The notes: generated by a model not told the origin, from the sequence alone. Shown: positions 14,750-31,139, numbered from the stretch's first letter. The stretch: DNA of 64,000 nt from Cristatella mucedo (GCA_009760855.2 WPIO01000117.1:1075001-1139000); one strand, 5' to 3'. Made by a program: numbers and translations.

Positions 14750-14943
14750 CTTGCAGCTGACCCTGTACATGTCACCCCTAACCATGTTATTCTTGTTGTT
14801 TATTGAGCATTCTACCACTAACCATTCAGTTATGCTTCCTTTGCAGCATATGTAAAGCGCCTAGAAAGAGAGAGTTCTCTGAGGGCTCTTTATCAAGTGT
14901 GTTGTTATTATTAGCAGCAGTAGTAGTAGTAGTATTATTAGAT
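14750..14943 (+). mobile_element. LINE A 3' UTR and tail
   Basis: The stretch shows gctgaccctgtacatgtcac, ccctaaccatgttattctt, cagcatatgtaaagcgccta, gagttctctgagggctcttt and then an ATT/GTA-rich end. The order matches the other LINE A copies. Confidence 0.85.
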
Positions 14944-15213
14944 GGAGAGGAGAGAAGGAGTGCTAGTATTCTGCTGCCGTTCGGTTTCGGCTCCTATCAA
15001 AGACTTGGCGCTGCCTTCGTGAGCGAGCGATGTTCCGACCTTCATAAAGTCACAAAGTAAAAAGAAAAAGTAAGGATTGTCGGATTCGCCGGCCTCATTT
15101 GTGTAGCTGCAGAAGGCCCAGAAGAACCTTAAGAACCTTTGAACCCAGAAGAACCTTTGCAGCTGTCACCTGGCTTGCAGCAGGCAATCGAGGACCGCCT
15201 GCTGCAGGACGGC

Positions 15214-15284
15214 TTATTGTGCCTAGAAAGAGATTGAGTTATCTGAGGGCAATATATCAAATGTGTTATTATTACTATTATCGG
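15214..15284 (+). mobile_element. LINE A tail fragment
   Basis: The last 70 bases of LINE A: gtgcctagaaagagattgag, ttatctgagggcaatatatc and a short ATT-rich end. The upstream part is missing. Confidence 0.75.
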
Positions 15285-15429
15285 CACCGATCGAGCCGTC
15301 GCTAGCCAGAGTGGCAGACCGGCCCAGCGAACCGCCGTCCGTGACGTCGGTGGCGACCGGCCTGAAGCAGCAGCACCGGGTGCCGGGCGGCGAGGGCACA
15401 AACTCGCGAGAGCGACAGCTGTAGCTTAA

Positions 15430-16428
<999 letters not shown>

Positions 16429-16567
16429 CTTTACGGCCCAGGTGTCTTGGGTTTGAGTCCTGCAGCGGTCGATCGTTTGGTGACCACTGCAAGCAAGCGG
16501 TGGCGATAGCCGTTAAGGCTCTTCTGCCCCCCCCCCTATATAAAGTGAGGCTGTTAAATCAGCTCGC
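16429..16567 (+). mobile_element. S1 SINE, 5'-truncated
   Basis: B-box-like ggtttgagtcc at 16450-16460, then gcggtggcgatagccgttaa, ggctcttctg, a C-run, and gtgaggctgttaaatcagct. The A-box half is missing and a CT run abuts it. Confidence 0.8.
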
Positions 16568-16828
16568 CTTTTCTAGCTGGCAAAAAGTGGTATCCTGTGA
16601 CGGTATTAAAGTGTGAATGTCTTTACTGCGTTGCCTCTGCAGCAGTGACTCTTTCTAGTGGAACAAACTCTTGAGCAGGCAGCTTGATGAGCGGGCTATT
16701 CGTCCGGGGCGGTGCCTGAATTTGCTGTCTGCGCAATGCACGCTATGCGACTCTTTGACAAATTGAACTGACTCGAAGCTCGCCCATCCAATCGGCAGAC
16801 TGCTCGGCTTACCGACTTACCGAGCAAA

Positions 16829-18329
<1,501 letters not shown>

Positions 18330-18505
18330 AGCAGCCGTGATGGCACACTAGGTATGGCGGTTGCTTTTCACGACCAACGTCCCGAGGTCGTGGGTTCGAA
18401 TCCTGCAGTGGGGGGTGTGACTCTTTATCGCCGCAGCAAGGGATGGGGATAGCCGTAAAGACTCCTGTCGCTATACAAAAAGAGGCTGTTAAATCAGCTA
18501 GTATA
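18330..18505 (+). mobile_element. S1 tRNA-derived SINE with intact Pol III boxes
   Basis: A-box tggcacactagg at 18341-18352 and B-box ggttcgaatcc at 18393-18403 both fit the internal Pol III promoter consensus. The body continues with ctttatcgccgcagcaaggg, gatagccgtaaagactcctg, tcgctatacaaaaagaggct and gttaaatcagct. Confidence 0.88.
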
Positions 18506-18571
18506 AGAAAGGCAGACAGATAAGCAGACAATCAGTAGGGTGAGACAAGGGATAGCAATAGTGGAGAGAGA

Positions 18572-18572
18572 T

Positions 18573-18624
<52 letters not shown>

Positions 18625-18627
18625 CGA
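18572..18627. repeat. (AG)n(ACAG)n microsatellite
   Basis: An AG run is followed by five to six ACAG units. Confidence 0.93.
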
Positions 18628-19474
18628 GCATGGGAAGGGCTGGATGGATCCCTAGCCATTAGCCTGTTCCCCATACCGATCGAGCCCATCGCCTCGTCGT
18701 CGAATCTGACATTTGAACTGGAACGGTTAAACACTCTGGATGCAGGGTGTCACTGCTCGCAGCTGCCTGGGGCCGAAGGCTGTCGATGCGGCCTCAACGG
18801 CGATACAGGCACCGTCGCCTTGGTCTGCAAAGCCGTCGGCATTATGCTGCCCAGCGCAACCGCTGTCTCGGCATTTGCATGTCGGGCAGCCGCTCGTCAC
18901 TTTGTTCGGAGGTCGAATTTGTAAGGTGCTGCCGGTGGCTGTGATGCAAATGAGCTTGAGCTCTTTGCTGCATCTTTTAGGCGAAGCTGTGCTTTGTGTC
19001 GGCTCGGCGGACCCCTGCCTTCACCGCATTGTCGTACGAGGCGGTAGTTTCAGCGATGGATGATGCCGTCGATCGGCTTCGGTGGCAGCAGCTGCAGCAG
19101 CAATGACCCTGATCCCAACTGCCGGAAGCGGGCCCTTCAGCTGCCCGGGCAGCCAGCGAGGAGGAGCAGGACAGGACAGCCGCCGTGCTGCTGCCGCTGC
19201 TGCTGAAGGGCAGTCGCCCGGCTTCCTGCCGCCGGAATCCGCCCACGACGACGATCTGGCCAACTGACCGCATCGAGCTGAACCGATTCAGCAATCGCCG
19301 AGCTGTCAGTCCGACAGGAGCACAGGCTCCCGCTGCCGCCACTGCCGCCACGTTGGCATGCCGTGACGGGCTGCTTTCCGTACTCTCGATCGTCGTCCTG
19401 CCGCCGGCTATCTATCTTCTGCTGCCCTGCATCTTCGTCGTGCCCCGAATGTCAGCAGATGGCATGCATGGCAT

Positions 19475-19476
19475 GG

Positions 19477-19523
<47 letters not shown>

Positions 19524-19524
19524 A
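19475..19524. repeat. (TCTG)n microsatellite
   Basis: About twelve TCTG units. Confidence 0.95.
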
Positions 19525-19624
19525 CATCGTCCATTCGATCGCTATCGTCTGCCGATGGTCGATTGCCCATCATGCTCCTCCACGATGACCTCGAGGCAAT
19601 CGCATTAGCACTGGACTGCCGAGA

Positions 19625-21335
<1,711 letters not shown>

Positions 21336-21403
21336 GTCGTGCCAGGTTTGGCCCAGTGGTTAAGGTGCCCGGCTCGACCAATGTCAAGGTGATAAGCTCT
21401 ATT
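21336..21403 (+). mobile_element. S2 SINE head fragment (plus copy of an inverted pair)
   Basis: The A-box-like tggcccagtgg within gtttggcccagtggttaagg is shared with other S2 copies, followed by tgcccggctcgaccaatgtc. The copy stops where a minus-strand S2 begins. Confidence 0.75.
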
Positions 21404-21525
21404 CAGGCGCTTCAGGTATGCCACAAGGCTCGAGCCCACGACCTTGGTCATCAAATGCATTCACTTTGACTTCGGCCGTCAAAAGCCGACACTTTAACCA
21501 CTGGGCCAAACCAGTGTGGCCATCA
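21404..21525 (-). mobile_element. S2 tRNA-derived SINE (minus copy of an inverted pair)
   Basis: On the minus strand it reads tggtttggcccagtggttaa, agtgtcggcttttgacggcc, ccaaggtcgtgggctcgagc and gcatacctgaagcgcct. The A-box tggcccagtgg fits the Pol III consensus. The B-box gggctcgagcc is one or two bases off. Confidence 0.8.
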
Positions 21526-21726
21526 TAATAATAATAATAACAATACACTTGATTAAGCGCCCTCAGAGAACTCAATCTCTTTCTAGGTGCTTTACATTTG
21601 CTGCAAAATAAACACGGTCGACTGATGAGTGGTATCATGCTTGATAAAAAACATGAATAACCTGGTTAGGGTGACATGCATAGGGTCAGCATGCAAGTGT
21701 GGTTAGTATCATGGGTTATGGCTGCA
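21526..21726 (-). mobile_element. LINE A 3' UTR and tail
   Basis: Starts with AAT repeats, then cttgattaagcgccctcaga, gaactcaatctctttctagg, tgctttacatttgctgc and gacatgcatagggtcagcat. This is the reverse complement of the usual LINE A 3' end. Confidence 0.85.
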
Positions 21727-21778
21727 TGTCCGATGCACATGTCCGACCTGCGGTCGTTTCGACTTTCTCCTTCATATA

Positions 21779-22059
21779 CAGTCAGCCCCCCCCCCTTACG
21801 AAATGGATAGGGACCGGAAGGCCTGTCGTAGGTCAAATTTTCTTAAGTCGAGAATGGTATGCGATAGCAGTCAGTACCCACAATGCATAGCTGTCAGACA
21901 TCGGCCCCTATAGTTTGCAGCATTGTCAAATGCACTGGCCGCATGTGGATTTTGAAAGTTTTCTTGGATACATTTTAATGTTCGACTTGTTCGTGACCGT
22001 TGCCGAGTTTGTACTTCCAAATTTTCGTAAATCGAACCGTCTTAAGTTCGGGCTGACTG
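21779..22059. mobile_element. pogo/Tigger-like MITE with TA target duplication
   Basis: The element starts cagtcagccc and ends gggctgactg, and is flanked by TA on both sides (21777-21778 and 22060-22061). The inner ends show ttacgaaatggatagg on the left and cgtaaatcgaaccgtcttaa on the right, the style of pogo/Tigger termini (Tc1/mariner superfamily). At 281 bp with no transposase frame it is a non-autonomous copy. A run of C near the left end is probably a later expansion. Confidence 0.75.
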
Positions 22060-22061
22060 TA

Positions 22062-23195
22062 CTGAGCTGCACCTCATCCTTGTTTTAAATGAGCCCATTG
22101 CTTGCAAGGACCAGCGTAGGCACAGACAGCTTTCCGTTGGCGTACAACTGACGACGGAACAGACTTTTTTCAGTGCTCGCCGACGCGCTAGACAAGAAAG
22201 CCTGCGGAATCTTTCGGGGGGGGGACGTCGAATTCGCTAGAAGTGAGCGCTCCAAAAATGTCGGAAATTCCAAAAGTGCCAGACCGTGCTGGATGTCCGG
22301 ATGTTTCAGCATATGCTGTTCCTATCAAAGGCTGGTTTCTGCATAGTACTCTCTATACTTGTTTGCACTCTTCCGTTTCGCAATCTATCTTTTGAAAACC
22401 CGAATTCGCCAACTCTAAAGCGTTGCATATCTTGAGAAATCTAGACATCCTACTGGTGAGAGCCTAGCCAATTTGGCAGACTAATAGATAGACCCTCTGA
22501 GTATAGAAATACTATATACATAGATTGATAAAGAGAGAACGAGAGAGAGTCCAAAACTGTCCACAGGTGTAGGATGTATCAGTTTTGTAGGGCCGAAAAG
22601 GTTAAACTGAGAGAAGAGTAGGATGGCTGAGTAATTCCGAAACATGGGGCCTGCTAAGTAGGCCGGATTGTGACAGACTAGAGATTATTGGCGGTTCGTG
22701 AATTACAATAATTGGGAAACAGATATCGTATTGTTCAGTTTAGACCGTGCAAAAGAAAGCAATCCTGATTGGTAGCTAATCAGTTTCACGCTACGGCTGG
22801 CGGTGCGTACCTGTAGTCCACTGTGGCTTTGGAATATCTGGATTGACGACACCGACGCGGAGGTGCGATTTGATATGCCAGCAGTGAGCTTTAAAGTGTC
22901 CGGTGGAGTCTGGTTCCCTTAATGCTTTACGATGCAAAAGACTAATTGTTAATATATACCTCTAGTACAGCAAAATCGGAACGATGCTGACGCTCCGGTA
23001 GGAAATGCACGCTCAATGACAACAACCATAACGTGCTAGAGGCGATATGCACAGGGTCAGCATGCAATGCTGATGGAAGGTGCCGCGTCAGCCGAATTCT
23101 TCGGAAGCTATAGAAACTCGGGGGGGGGGTGGAAGGTTCATTACCAGCAAGCGTTTGCCAAATTCTCCGCTTTTGAAAAGCCGGCCCGGTTGAAG
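22062..23195. other. Stretch without recognised feature
   Basis: AT/GC-balanced unique-looking sequence. The stretch ggctggcggtgcgtacctgt at about 22797 recalls the start of SRP RNA but does not continue (see rejected). No gene was recognised. Confidence 0.5.
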
Positions 23196-23572
23196 AAATT
23201 AACGTATGCTCCCAAAGCCTGGAACTCCCTCCCGACCTGCGTCAGAACATCCCCTGACCTGACCACATTTAAAAGGAACTTAAAAACACCTATTTATGAC
23301 AGCATTTAGTGGGTCCCTGCGATTCGTCCTTCACGTGCTTATGCGTGTTGACACTGTGCATGCTGCCACTAACCACATTTGCATGCTGACCCTGTGCATG
23401 TCACCCCTAACCATGTCATTCATTTTGTTTGTTTTTCAAGCATGATTTTACTCACCATTTAATTGCATTTCCCTTTGCAGCAAATGTAAAGCGCCTAGAG
23501 AGAGATTAAGTTCTCCGAGGGCGCTTTATCGAGTGCATTGTTATTATTATCATTATCATTATATTATTAACG
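23196..23572 (+). mobile_element. LINE A 3' end with last RT codons
   Basis: Encodes YAPKAWNSLPTCVRTSPDLT and FKRNLKTPIYDSI, with a frameshift in the last codons. The full 3' UTR and tail ggcgctttatcgagtgcatt plus ATT-rich end follow. It is 5'-truncated. Confidence 0.9.
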
Positions 23573-25235
23573 AATGGAGCTGCGCTTCAGCCCGGCCCCG
23601 AAAATGCGTCCGCCCGTCGTGCGCCCGGCTCGAGCCGAGACTCGCCCACTCCGCCGCCGCCCGCCGCACATGCCATTCGAAGAGAAAACAAACGTGTGTG
23701 CAGCAGCAGCAACGCAACCGTTATCGCGCCCGGTGCTCGGGTGCGTAGCCGCCCACCGCTACACGACTCTCTCGGAACTGCTAAGTGCAAGCGGACTCTG
23801 CTCTGAGCCCCCAGTAATAGATAGATGCACGGCCAAGTTTGATCGAGGACTCCTAGAGTGGTATCATGCTGAGGTACACGAAAAGCCGACGTTATAAGGA
23901 AATATCAAGCCAAATCAATCGCCCGCTTTTAGTAATCTAATCGTTTACCTATACCTCATAGGAACCTCACATCCGACTCCACCTCCTCGGCTAGAGCACT
24001 CTGAGTCATTTCAAGCGGTTGCATATTAGAACACATAGATAATGTTGCCATCGAATAACAGACGGGGAGCCGGGACTCGTCGACAACGAGGCCAGTCCAC
24101 GCAGGACTGCGTTGGTTCGTACGCACGGCTTGTAGCCGGACGCCCTCTCGAGAACGAGGCTAGTTCGTGGAGTTGGTACCGCTAAAGTTGGACCTTTAAA
24201 CGTAGCTTCAGGAAGGATTCACTCCTCCGATGTTCAGCCATGAGGTTCAGTCACGTGATTGAGCGAAACGGGCTGCTCGTTGGCGTGTGAGCTGCCAGCA
24301 GCAGGCAACTTGAGTTCGGTGGGTGGGTGGGGGTCGCACGATGCCGGCGGCATCGTGCGACATGAAAGCAGCGACATGAAAGCTCCTCCAGCGAACGCAC
24401 TTCCGCTGCTTCCGATTTCATTTCCGACGGCGCGAAAATTGTTTGCACGCGCGCGCGCACTCAGCGGCGCCATCTGGCGGATCGAGGCTCGGCGAGCTTC
24501 TTCAAGGTCAGCTCCGGAAGGATAAGCGATTCGCTTGCTAATCAGGTCGCCGCAGAGGTCGCCCGTCTGTCGACTGTTTGTTTTGTCTCCTGCCGGCGGC
24601 TCGAACGGGAGGGGGTGGCGGCGTGACCCCGTCCCCCTCCCCCACCCACCCGTTAACTCGACAGTTGACCACAGAGCGACGGCGCCGACAGCAGCTTGCC
24701 GAGCGCACTTCTCGGCGGAACTTGCGCAGCCGAGAAGCGTTGGGAGACCGAGCGCCATTGCCGCTGCCACTCCGCCCCGCCCCGCCCCCCCCCCGCCCCA
24801 GTGCCGCCGCGCGTTAGGAAGTAGGACAGCTGGAGCTGCGCCGTCGGCTGATGAGAGCGGCCGCCGCCGCCGCAGCCGCTGCCACCGCCGCTCCCACATT
24901 ACCGCCGCTCCTAAATTACCGCGCCAGTTTGATACCGGAGACGGTTTCCGAGAAACTTGGGACGCGGCTTGGCATTCTCCGGTATTTCCGGTTAGGCGGT
25001 TCGCTTACTTCCTCGTACGTCGGCTGACGTACGGTACCGATATAAACAGGCATCGAGTGGAGCGTAGGAGATGCCGCTACCGGGCGCCCCCACGAGAGGG
25101 CGCTCGTTCACCTCTGCCCGACCCGCCCCTTCCATGGACGGGCCTCGAGACCCGTTTCGCGTGGCGGCGAGCGAGTCCAATATTGACGAGTTGACGAGTA
25201 CGTACAAATGGCGCAAGATGGCTGCAATCAAGATT
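23573..25235. other. CpG-rich block without recognised gene
   Basis: GC-rich with frequent CpG. It carries long overlapping frames on both strands, including about 220 codons on each strand at 24.2-25.2 kb, which is expected from the low stop-codon frequency. A perfect hairpin lies at 24333-24361. No domain or splice-consistent exon was recognised. Confidence 0.55.
24333..24361. repeat. Perfect inverted repeat, 13-bp arms
   Basis: gtcgcacgatgcc and ggcatcgtgcgac flank a 3-base loop. Just after it, cgacatgaaagc is repeated directly within 15 bases. Confidence 0.9.
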
Positions 25236-25375
25236 GCCAAGCTGGCTTGGTCCAGTGGTTAAAGTGCTCGCCTTTGACGACCGAGGTCAAAGTCGCTGTA
25301 GTTGACGTCCGAGGTCGTGGGCTCGAGTCCTATGGCGTATGTGAAGCGCTTGGAAAAAGACTTAAGTTATATGTT

Positions 25376-25380
<5 letters not shown>
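25236..25380 (+). mobile_element. S2 tRNA-derived SINE with LINE-like tail
   Basis: The A-box tggtccagtgg in gcttggtccagtggttaaag and the B-box-like gggctcgagtcct are tRNA-like. The 3' part, tgtgaagcgcttggaaaaag and acttaagtt, resembles the LINE A tail tgtaaagcgcctagaaagag and attaagttc. It ends at a TG microsatellite. Confidence 0.85.

Positions 25381-25449
<69 letters not shown>
25381..25449. repeat. (TG)n microsatellite
   Basis: About 68 bases of TG immediately after the S2 copy. Confidence 0.97.
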
Positions 25450-26386
25450 GCTTGCGACGCTCATGAGAGCAGTCAAGCTGTCGAGTCACGTTTGGAGCTA
25501 TTTCCTTCTAGATAGTTCGTCAGCGAGCTCCCGAAGAGACTGAGGAAGAGGGCAGAGGAGGGGAAGAGGGCAGAGGCTCAACGATCGAGGAAGAAGCACT
25601 GCGTCCATCTCTCTGCCGCGACATCCCTTTGATATGTTGCCCGCACCTAAATATTTAGGTTCGTACTGCCACTTCGTCGACGCCGTGGACTTTGAAATGG
25701 ATACGGCACTCCGATGCCGACGGTGCGTTCGGCCGCGCGGGGGGGGGGGAGGGGCGGGGTTTTAGTGAAGCCTGCTAAGAGAGCCGAGAGAGTTCGCGCG
25801 AACAGCGCAGCCCGCGGTGGAGGTGGAGAGGTGCCTACGGGGTACGCGGCTAGCTTCAAACTGCGAACTAGCCTCACAGCTCCGGCTGTGGCTGGCTGGC
25901 GGGAGGAGGCGTGGCGATACGCTACCTGGCACGCTATTGTGAGCCGTAAAGATGAGATGATGAACTAAAGAGTGCATTCAAAAGTTTCTAGCCTGTCATG
26001 TCGTCGCGACGCGCTATTGCCGCTATCGCATGGCTTCGAACGTCAGCCGAGAGATTGCACCGCTATTCGATCCGTGCAAGCGCCATGTGACTCCTTTTTA
26101 TAGACTACATCGTTCAAAGAAGAATGGGCGTCGCTCCATCAAGACGGTCGCTTGGTGACGGCGTTCTTGGCGACGGCTCGCGCCTCCAAATAGCCACGGT
26201 TCCGCAGAGCCTCGAACTGGCTACCGATGGATCGTCGCGATACGTCCCTCATAATTGACCATATTCAAAACGAAGCCAAAGCTACACACCTACTTACTTG
26301 CAGCATTTGCCTCATCCTTGTGCGATTTGTTCTTTGAACCTTTGAACGCTCGTGCCCACTGGAATTGTGTGCCCTCTCTCCCTTTC
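25450..26386. other. Stretch without recognised feature
   Basis: GC-rich at first, with a G-run at about 25740-25748, then average composition. No gene or mobile element was recognised. Confidence 0.5.
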
Positions 26387-26401
26387 TCCCTCTCTCTCTC
26401 T

Positions 26402-26488
<87 letters not shown>
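26387..26488. repeat. (CT)n(TA)n(GA)n compound microsatellite
   Basis: CT, about 56 bases of TA, then GA. The CT and GA ends are complementary, so the whole tract can fold back on itself. Confidence 0.96.
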
Positions 26489-26489
<1 letters not shown>

Positions 26490-26548
26490 GACATATCTTA
26501 TATGTACCTATGTGTATATATTATCACTGATCAGTTGCCATCCTTTCT

Positions 26549-26660
26549 TTGCAGTATGTTTGGAGTGCCTCCAAAGAGATTCGGTGCTTTTATAACAGTT
26601 ATGTAAAATATACGGTGCCATACCGTTATATAAAAATTATTATTATTATACAATAATAAT
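26549..26660 (+). mobile_element. Diverged LINE A-type tail
   Basis: gcagtatgtttggagtgcct, ccaaagagattcggtgcttt and an ATT/AAT-rich end follow the LINE A tail pattern loosely. Confidence 0.4.
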
Positions 26661-26954
26661 AACCGGTATAGTTATTATTACTCCTATTCTCATTAGTTAA
26701 CATTACGCACATTCGGCAAACGGTTCTGCCGCGTTAGCCTGCACGTTTACCGGCTATCATTGGTCCGCCAACTGCGAAAATGACCGGCCGATCTGGCGCG
26801 CCCCAGCTTGTAAAAGTTTCTTCGCAAAAATTAATGGCGGCGACGTCGCAGTTACCGACCAGTAAATTCCGCCTCCCGTACGTAACACCCGTTTAGTCCT
26901 TGCGGCTTCGATGAAGCTACAGACTTGACAAGCGTACATTATATCCCGCTTTTC

Positions 26955-27358
26955 GGAATCCAACAGTCTACAAATACCCCGTACAAACCTCAAATCCTTT
27001 GGAGACCGGGCATTTAGTTCGTATGCTCCCAAAGCCTGGAACTCCCTCCCGACTTGCGTCAGAACATCCCCTGACCTGACCACATTTAAAAAGAATTTAA
27101 AAACACACCTATTTAGGTCAGCATTTAGTGGGTCCCTGTGATTCGTCCTTCACGTGCTTATGCGTGCTGACACTGTGCATGCATGCTGACCCTGTGCATG
27201 TCACCCCTAACCATGTTATTCATTTTATTTGTTTATCAAGCATGATTTTACTCACCATTCAATTGCATTTCCCTTTACAGCAAATGTAAAGCGCCTAGAA
27301 AGAGATTAAGTTCTCTGATGGTGCTTCATCAAGTGCATTATTATTATTATTATTATTT
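26955..27358 (+). mobile_element. LINE A 3' end with last RT codons
   Basis: Encodes TNLKSFGDRAFSSYAPKAWN-like sequence, SLPTCVRTSPDLTTFKKN and the LKTHLFRSAFSGSL-like end. The 3' UTR and an (ATT)n end at 27339-27357 follow. It is close to the 23.2 and 48.4 kb copies. Confidence 0.9.
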
Positions 27359-28165
27359 TTATATCGATGAACCTTGCGACGTCCACCGGCCGGTGAGTTT
27401 CGTCGCGGCCGGCCACCAGCATCCCAACTTGGCGACTTCGCGGAGGAAAGGCTCACGCTCTGCGGCTGCTGTTTGGCTCCCGAACAGCAGCCGCAGAGCG
27501 CGTGAGCCGCGATTTGCGGACACGGCAGCGCTTACAGCGACCGACCGCTCGAACCGTTCCGTCGACCGCCCGTGAGGTGGATTGCGGTCGCTTGGCAACC
27601 CTCTTTGGGCCCATGCCTCGCCAAGAAACAGCGACGCCCTAGACGCTAGGTCGTCTGCGATGGCTAGCTTTCAGTAGACGGATGCCGCTACGACGGACGG
27701 ATGCGCTTTCGAAGCCTGAGAATTCAAGATTCGGAACCCCGCCTCCCCCCCCCCGCCCGCCCGGGGGACGAGGAGGCGGTGCGAAGAGGCCGGCAGACCC
27801 TCACGCCGTTCGGCGCAGCCGAGGCCAGCAGCTGGCGTTCGTCGGGTGCTGGCGCCGCCCGAGACGCGACGCCGCTGGGCCTTACGCGAGCCGGAGGACC
27901 TGGCGGATGGATGAATGACTGCGCGTCGGTCGCGACCGATCGACTGGCGACGAAGCGACGGAGCTAGAAAACGAATCACCCCGACGACGACGACGGGATC
28001 TCGGCAGCGGCGACGGCGCCCTCGGCCTCGCTCTCTCTCTGTGCCGCTCAGCGGTTGCTCGGCTAGCGAGCCCAGCCAGCTCCGCTGCTCGATGAAAACA
28101 GGCTGCAAACACAGCCCTCGGTTGGTGACAAATACGAGGCTGGCGACAGTTGGCGGCGGTAGCGT
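27359..28165. other. CpG-rich block without recognised gene
   Basis: GC-rich, with open frames on both strands and a strong inverted repeat at 27450-27508. No domain was recognised. Confidence 0.55.
27450..27508. repeat. Near-perfect inverted repeat, about 24-bp arms
   Basis: The left arm ggctcacgctctgcggctgc pairs with the right arm, differing only by a 2-base insertion (cg). The loop is about 9 bases. Confidence 0.9.
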
Positions 28166-28186
28166 ATAACTGCAACAACGGGGAGG

Positions 28187-29334
<1,148 letters not shown>

Positions 29335-29360
29335 GCTAGCTGATTCAACAGCCTCTTTTT
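29335..29360 (-). mobile_element. S1 SINE 3' end (split by LINE A)
   Basis: tagctgattcaacagcctct followed by ttttgta is the reverse complement of the S1 end. The rest of the element continues at 29633 after a LINE A insertion. Confidence 0.8.
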
Positions 29361-29632
29361 GTAATAATAATAATAATAATAATATTGCACTTGATAAAGC
29401 GCCCTCAGAGAATTTAATCTCTTTTTAGGCGCTTTACATTTGTTGCAAAGTGATATGCAATAGAATAGCAAGTAAAATCATGCTTGAAAGACAAACAAAA
29501 TGAATAACATGGTTAGGGGTGACATGCACAGGGTCAGCATGCAAATGTGGCTAGTGGCAACATGCAGTGTCAGCAAGCATAAGCACATCAAGGACGAATC
29601 ACAGCCACACTAAATGCTGTCCTAAATAAAAT
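29361..29632 (-). mobile_element. LINE A 3' end inserted in an S1 SINE
   Basis: AAT repeats, ttgataaagcgccctcagag, ggtgacatgcacagggtcag and tgctgtcctaaataaa form the reverse complement of the LINE A 3' UTR and last codons. It interrupts an S1 element between ctttttgta and tagcgacagaag. Confidence 0.88.
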
Positions 29633-29787
29633 AGCGACAGAAGAGCCTTTACGGCTATCGCCACCGCTTGCAGTGGCGATAAGGGATCGCCCTCCGCAGG
29701 AATCGAATCCACGACCTCGGGGCCCCGAGGTCGTGAAAAGCAACCGCCCTTACCTGGTGAGCCATTACGGCTCACCTGAACCTATCG
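29633..29787 (-). mobile_element. S1 SINE body (split by LINE A)
   Basis: On the minus strand: A-box-like tggctcaccagg, B-box-like ggattcgattcc, then ggcgatcccttatcgccact, gcaagcggtggcgatagccg and taaaggctcttctgtcgct. The missing 3' end lies at 29335-29360. Confidence 0.85.
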
Positions 29788-30199
29788 CGGAGCAAAACTA
29801 AATGCGTAGCATGGAAGTACCATTTATGTTATCTTGGGTGATAGATCCGCACACTCGGACACAGCGAGTTTAGATGCTTGCTTCTCGTGCTTCTGGTCAG
29901 CTTTTGGCGTTACCTTAGTCGCCGCGTGCACGCTACATCGGATTAAAACGGCGGCGGGATCTGGACTTGCAGCGACTGCGACGTAACGCGACATTGCGCT
30001 CAAATAAAGATATTCTGCCAAAATGCACGCATTTTTCACGCGTACAAGTAATATGCGCTTGGCCAGCACCAATTGTACTTGTGGAAATTATTTTTCTCCG
30101 CTTGCACCAATGAACGCTCCAATTCAGCGACGCCGCAGCGACGGACGCGACGGCGCAGTCTGCCCCGACAGTAGCGGAATGCGGCAGTAATCGAGAGCG

Positions 30200-30362
30200 A
30201 CTGCGCCGCGACGGTTTAGCTCAGCGTTCAAGGTACTCGGCTCAACTTAGGTACTCGGCTCAGATAAGGTCAATGTCAATAGCGTCCAAGGTCGTGGGCT
30301 CAGGCCCAGCGGCATATGCGAAGCGCGTGAGTAGAGATTAAGTTCTTTTAGGGTGTTGGGCA
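30200..30362 (+). mobile_element. S2 tRNA-derived SINE, diverged
   Basis: tagctcagcgttcaaggtac is the tRNA-like start, with an internal duplication of aggtactcggctca. Then caaggtcgtgggctcaggcc, gcatatgcgaagcgcgtgag and the LINE-like tail tagagattaagttcttttag follow. Confidence 0.75.
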
Positions 30363-31139
30363 AATGAATTTCCTTTAGTGTGCATTTATTTGCCACGCCT
30401 TCCCACAAAAGAAGTCGGTATCCATAGCGCAGAGCAGTCTGCCCGTTCGGCAGCGGCGGAGGCGGAGCAGGCGTCCTAGCGTCCTCGTGCCATGGCAACG
30501 TACGAGTGGCGAGTGGCGAGAGGCGAGGCCGCAGAGCAGAGCGCCGCCCGCGAGCAGAAATGCCGACCGGCGCAAAGCCTCAGGCGCAGCGTGTCCCGAC
30601 TTGCACGAACGCTAGCGGCGCAGCTGACTGCTTATTTGTCGCGCGACTCCTGCTACTTTTTACCGAACGTCATTTTCGCAAGTAGTTCCGCGTCGCAGCA
30701 ATTATGGAACCGCGACTGGCTAAAAGCATGTCGTCGGCCGAAATCCGGCCGACGCCGCCGCACACCATCGACGCTCCGGTCCGCACGACCACTCGGTTCC
30801 GGGCTGCGTCGCTGCGAGCGCCAGAAGGCAGCGCGGCAAGCTCGCGCGCCGAGCCACCGCGACCCGGCAACAGCGAACGCCTGGCTGAGTCCGAGCCTCT
30901 GTGTAGTCTCTCCGCACTCGTTTATCGGATAGCGAAGCAGCCCCTCCGGCGTTCCCACGCGCGGCTGCGAGTCGATTTACGGCCGCCGTAATGATGCCAG
31001 CAGCGGTGTCACTTGACGCGGCCAGCGAGCGGCAGCGGACTGCGCGCGTTACGAAAGCCGGGCGGCGGAGCGATGCGGCGAGCCGCCGCGGCGGGCGTGG
31101 TGGGAGTGAGCGAGATCGGCGAGTTCGCGTCCGCCACCG

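Noticed and set aside
18341-18403. Possible tRNA gene
   Set aside because: A- and B-boxes are good, but no acceptor-stem pairing or cloverleaf is evident and the same unit recurs with a long non-tRNA 3' body, so it is a SINE.
22797-22830. Resemblance to SRP RNA or Alu-type start (cctgtagtcc)
   Set aside because: The match covers about 20 bases and the following sequence does not continue as SRP RNA.
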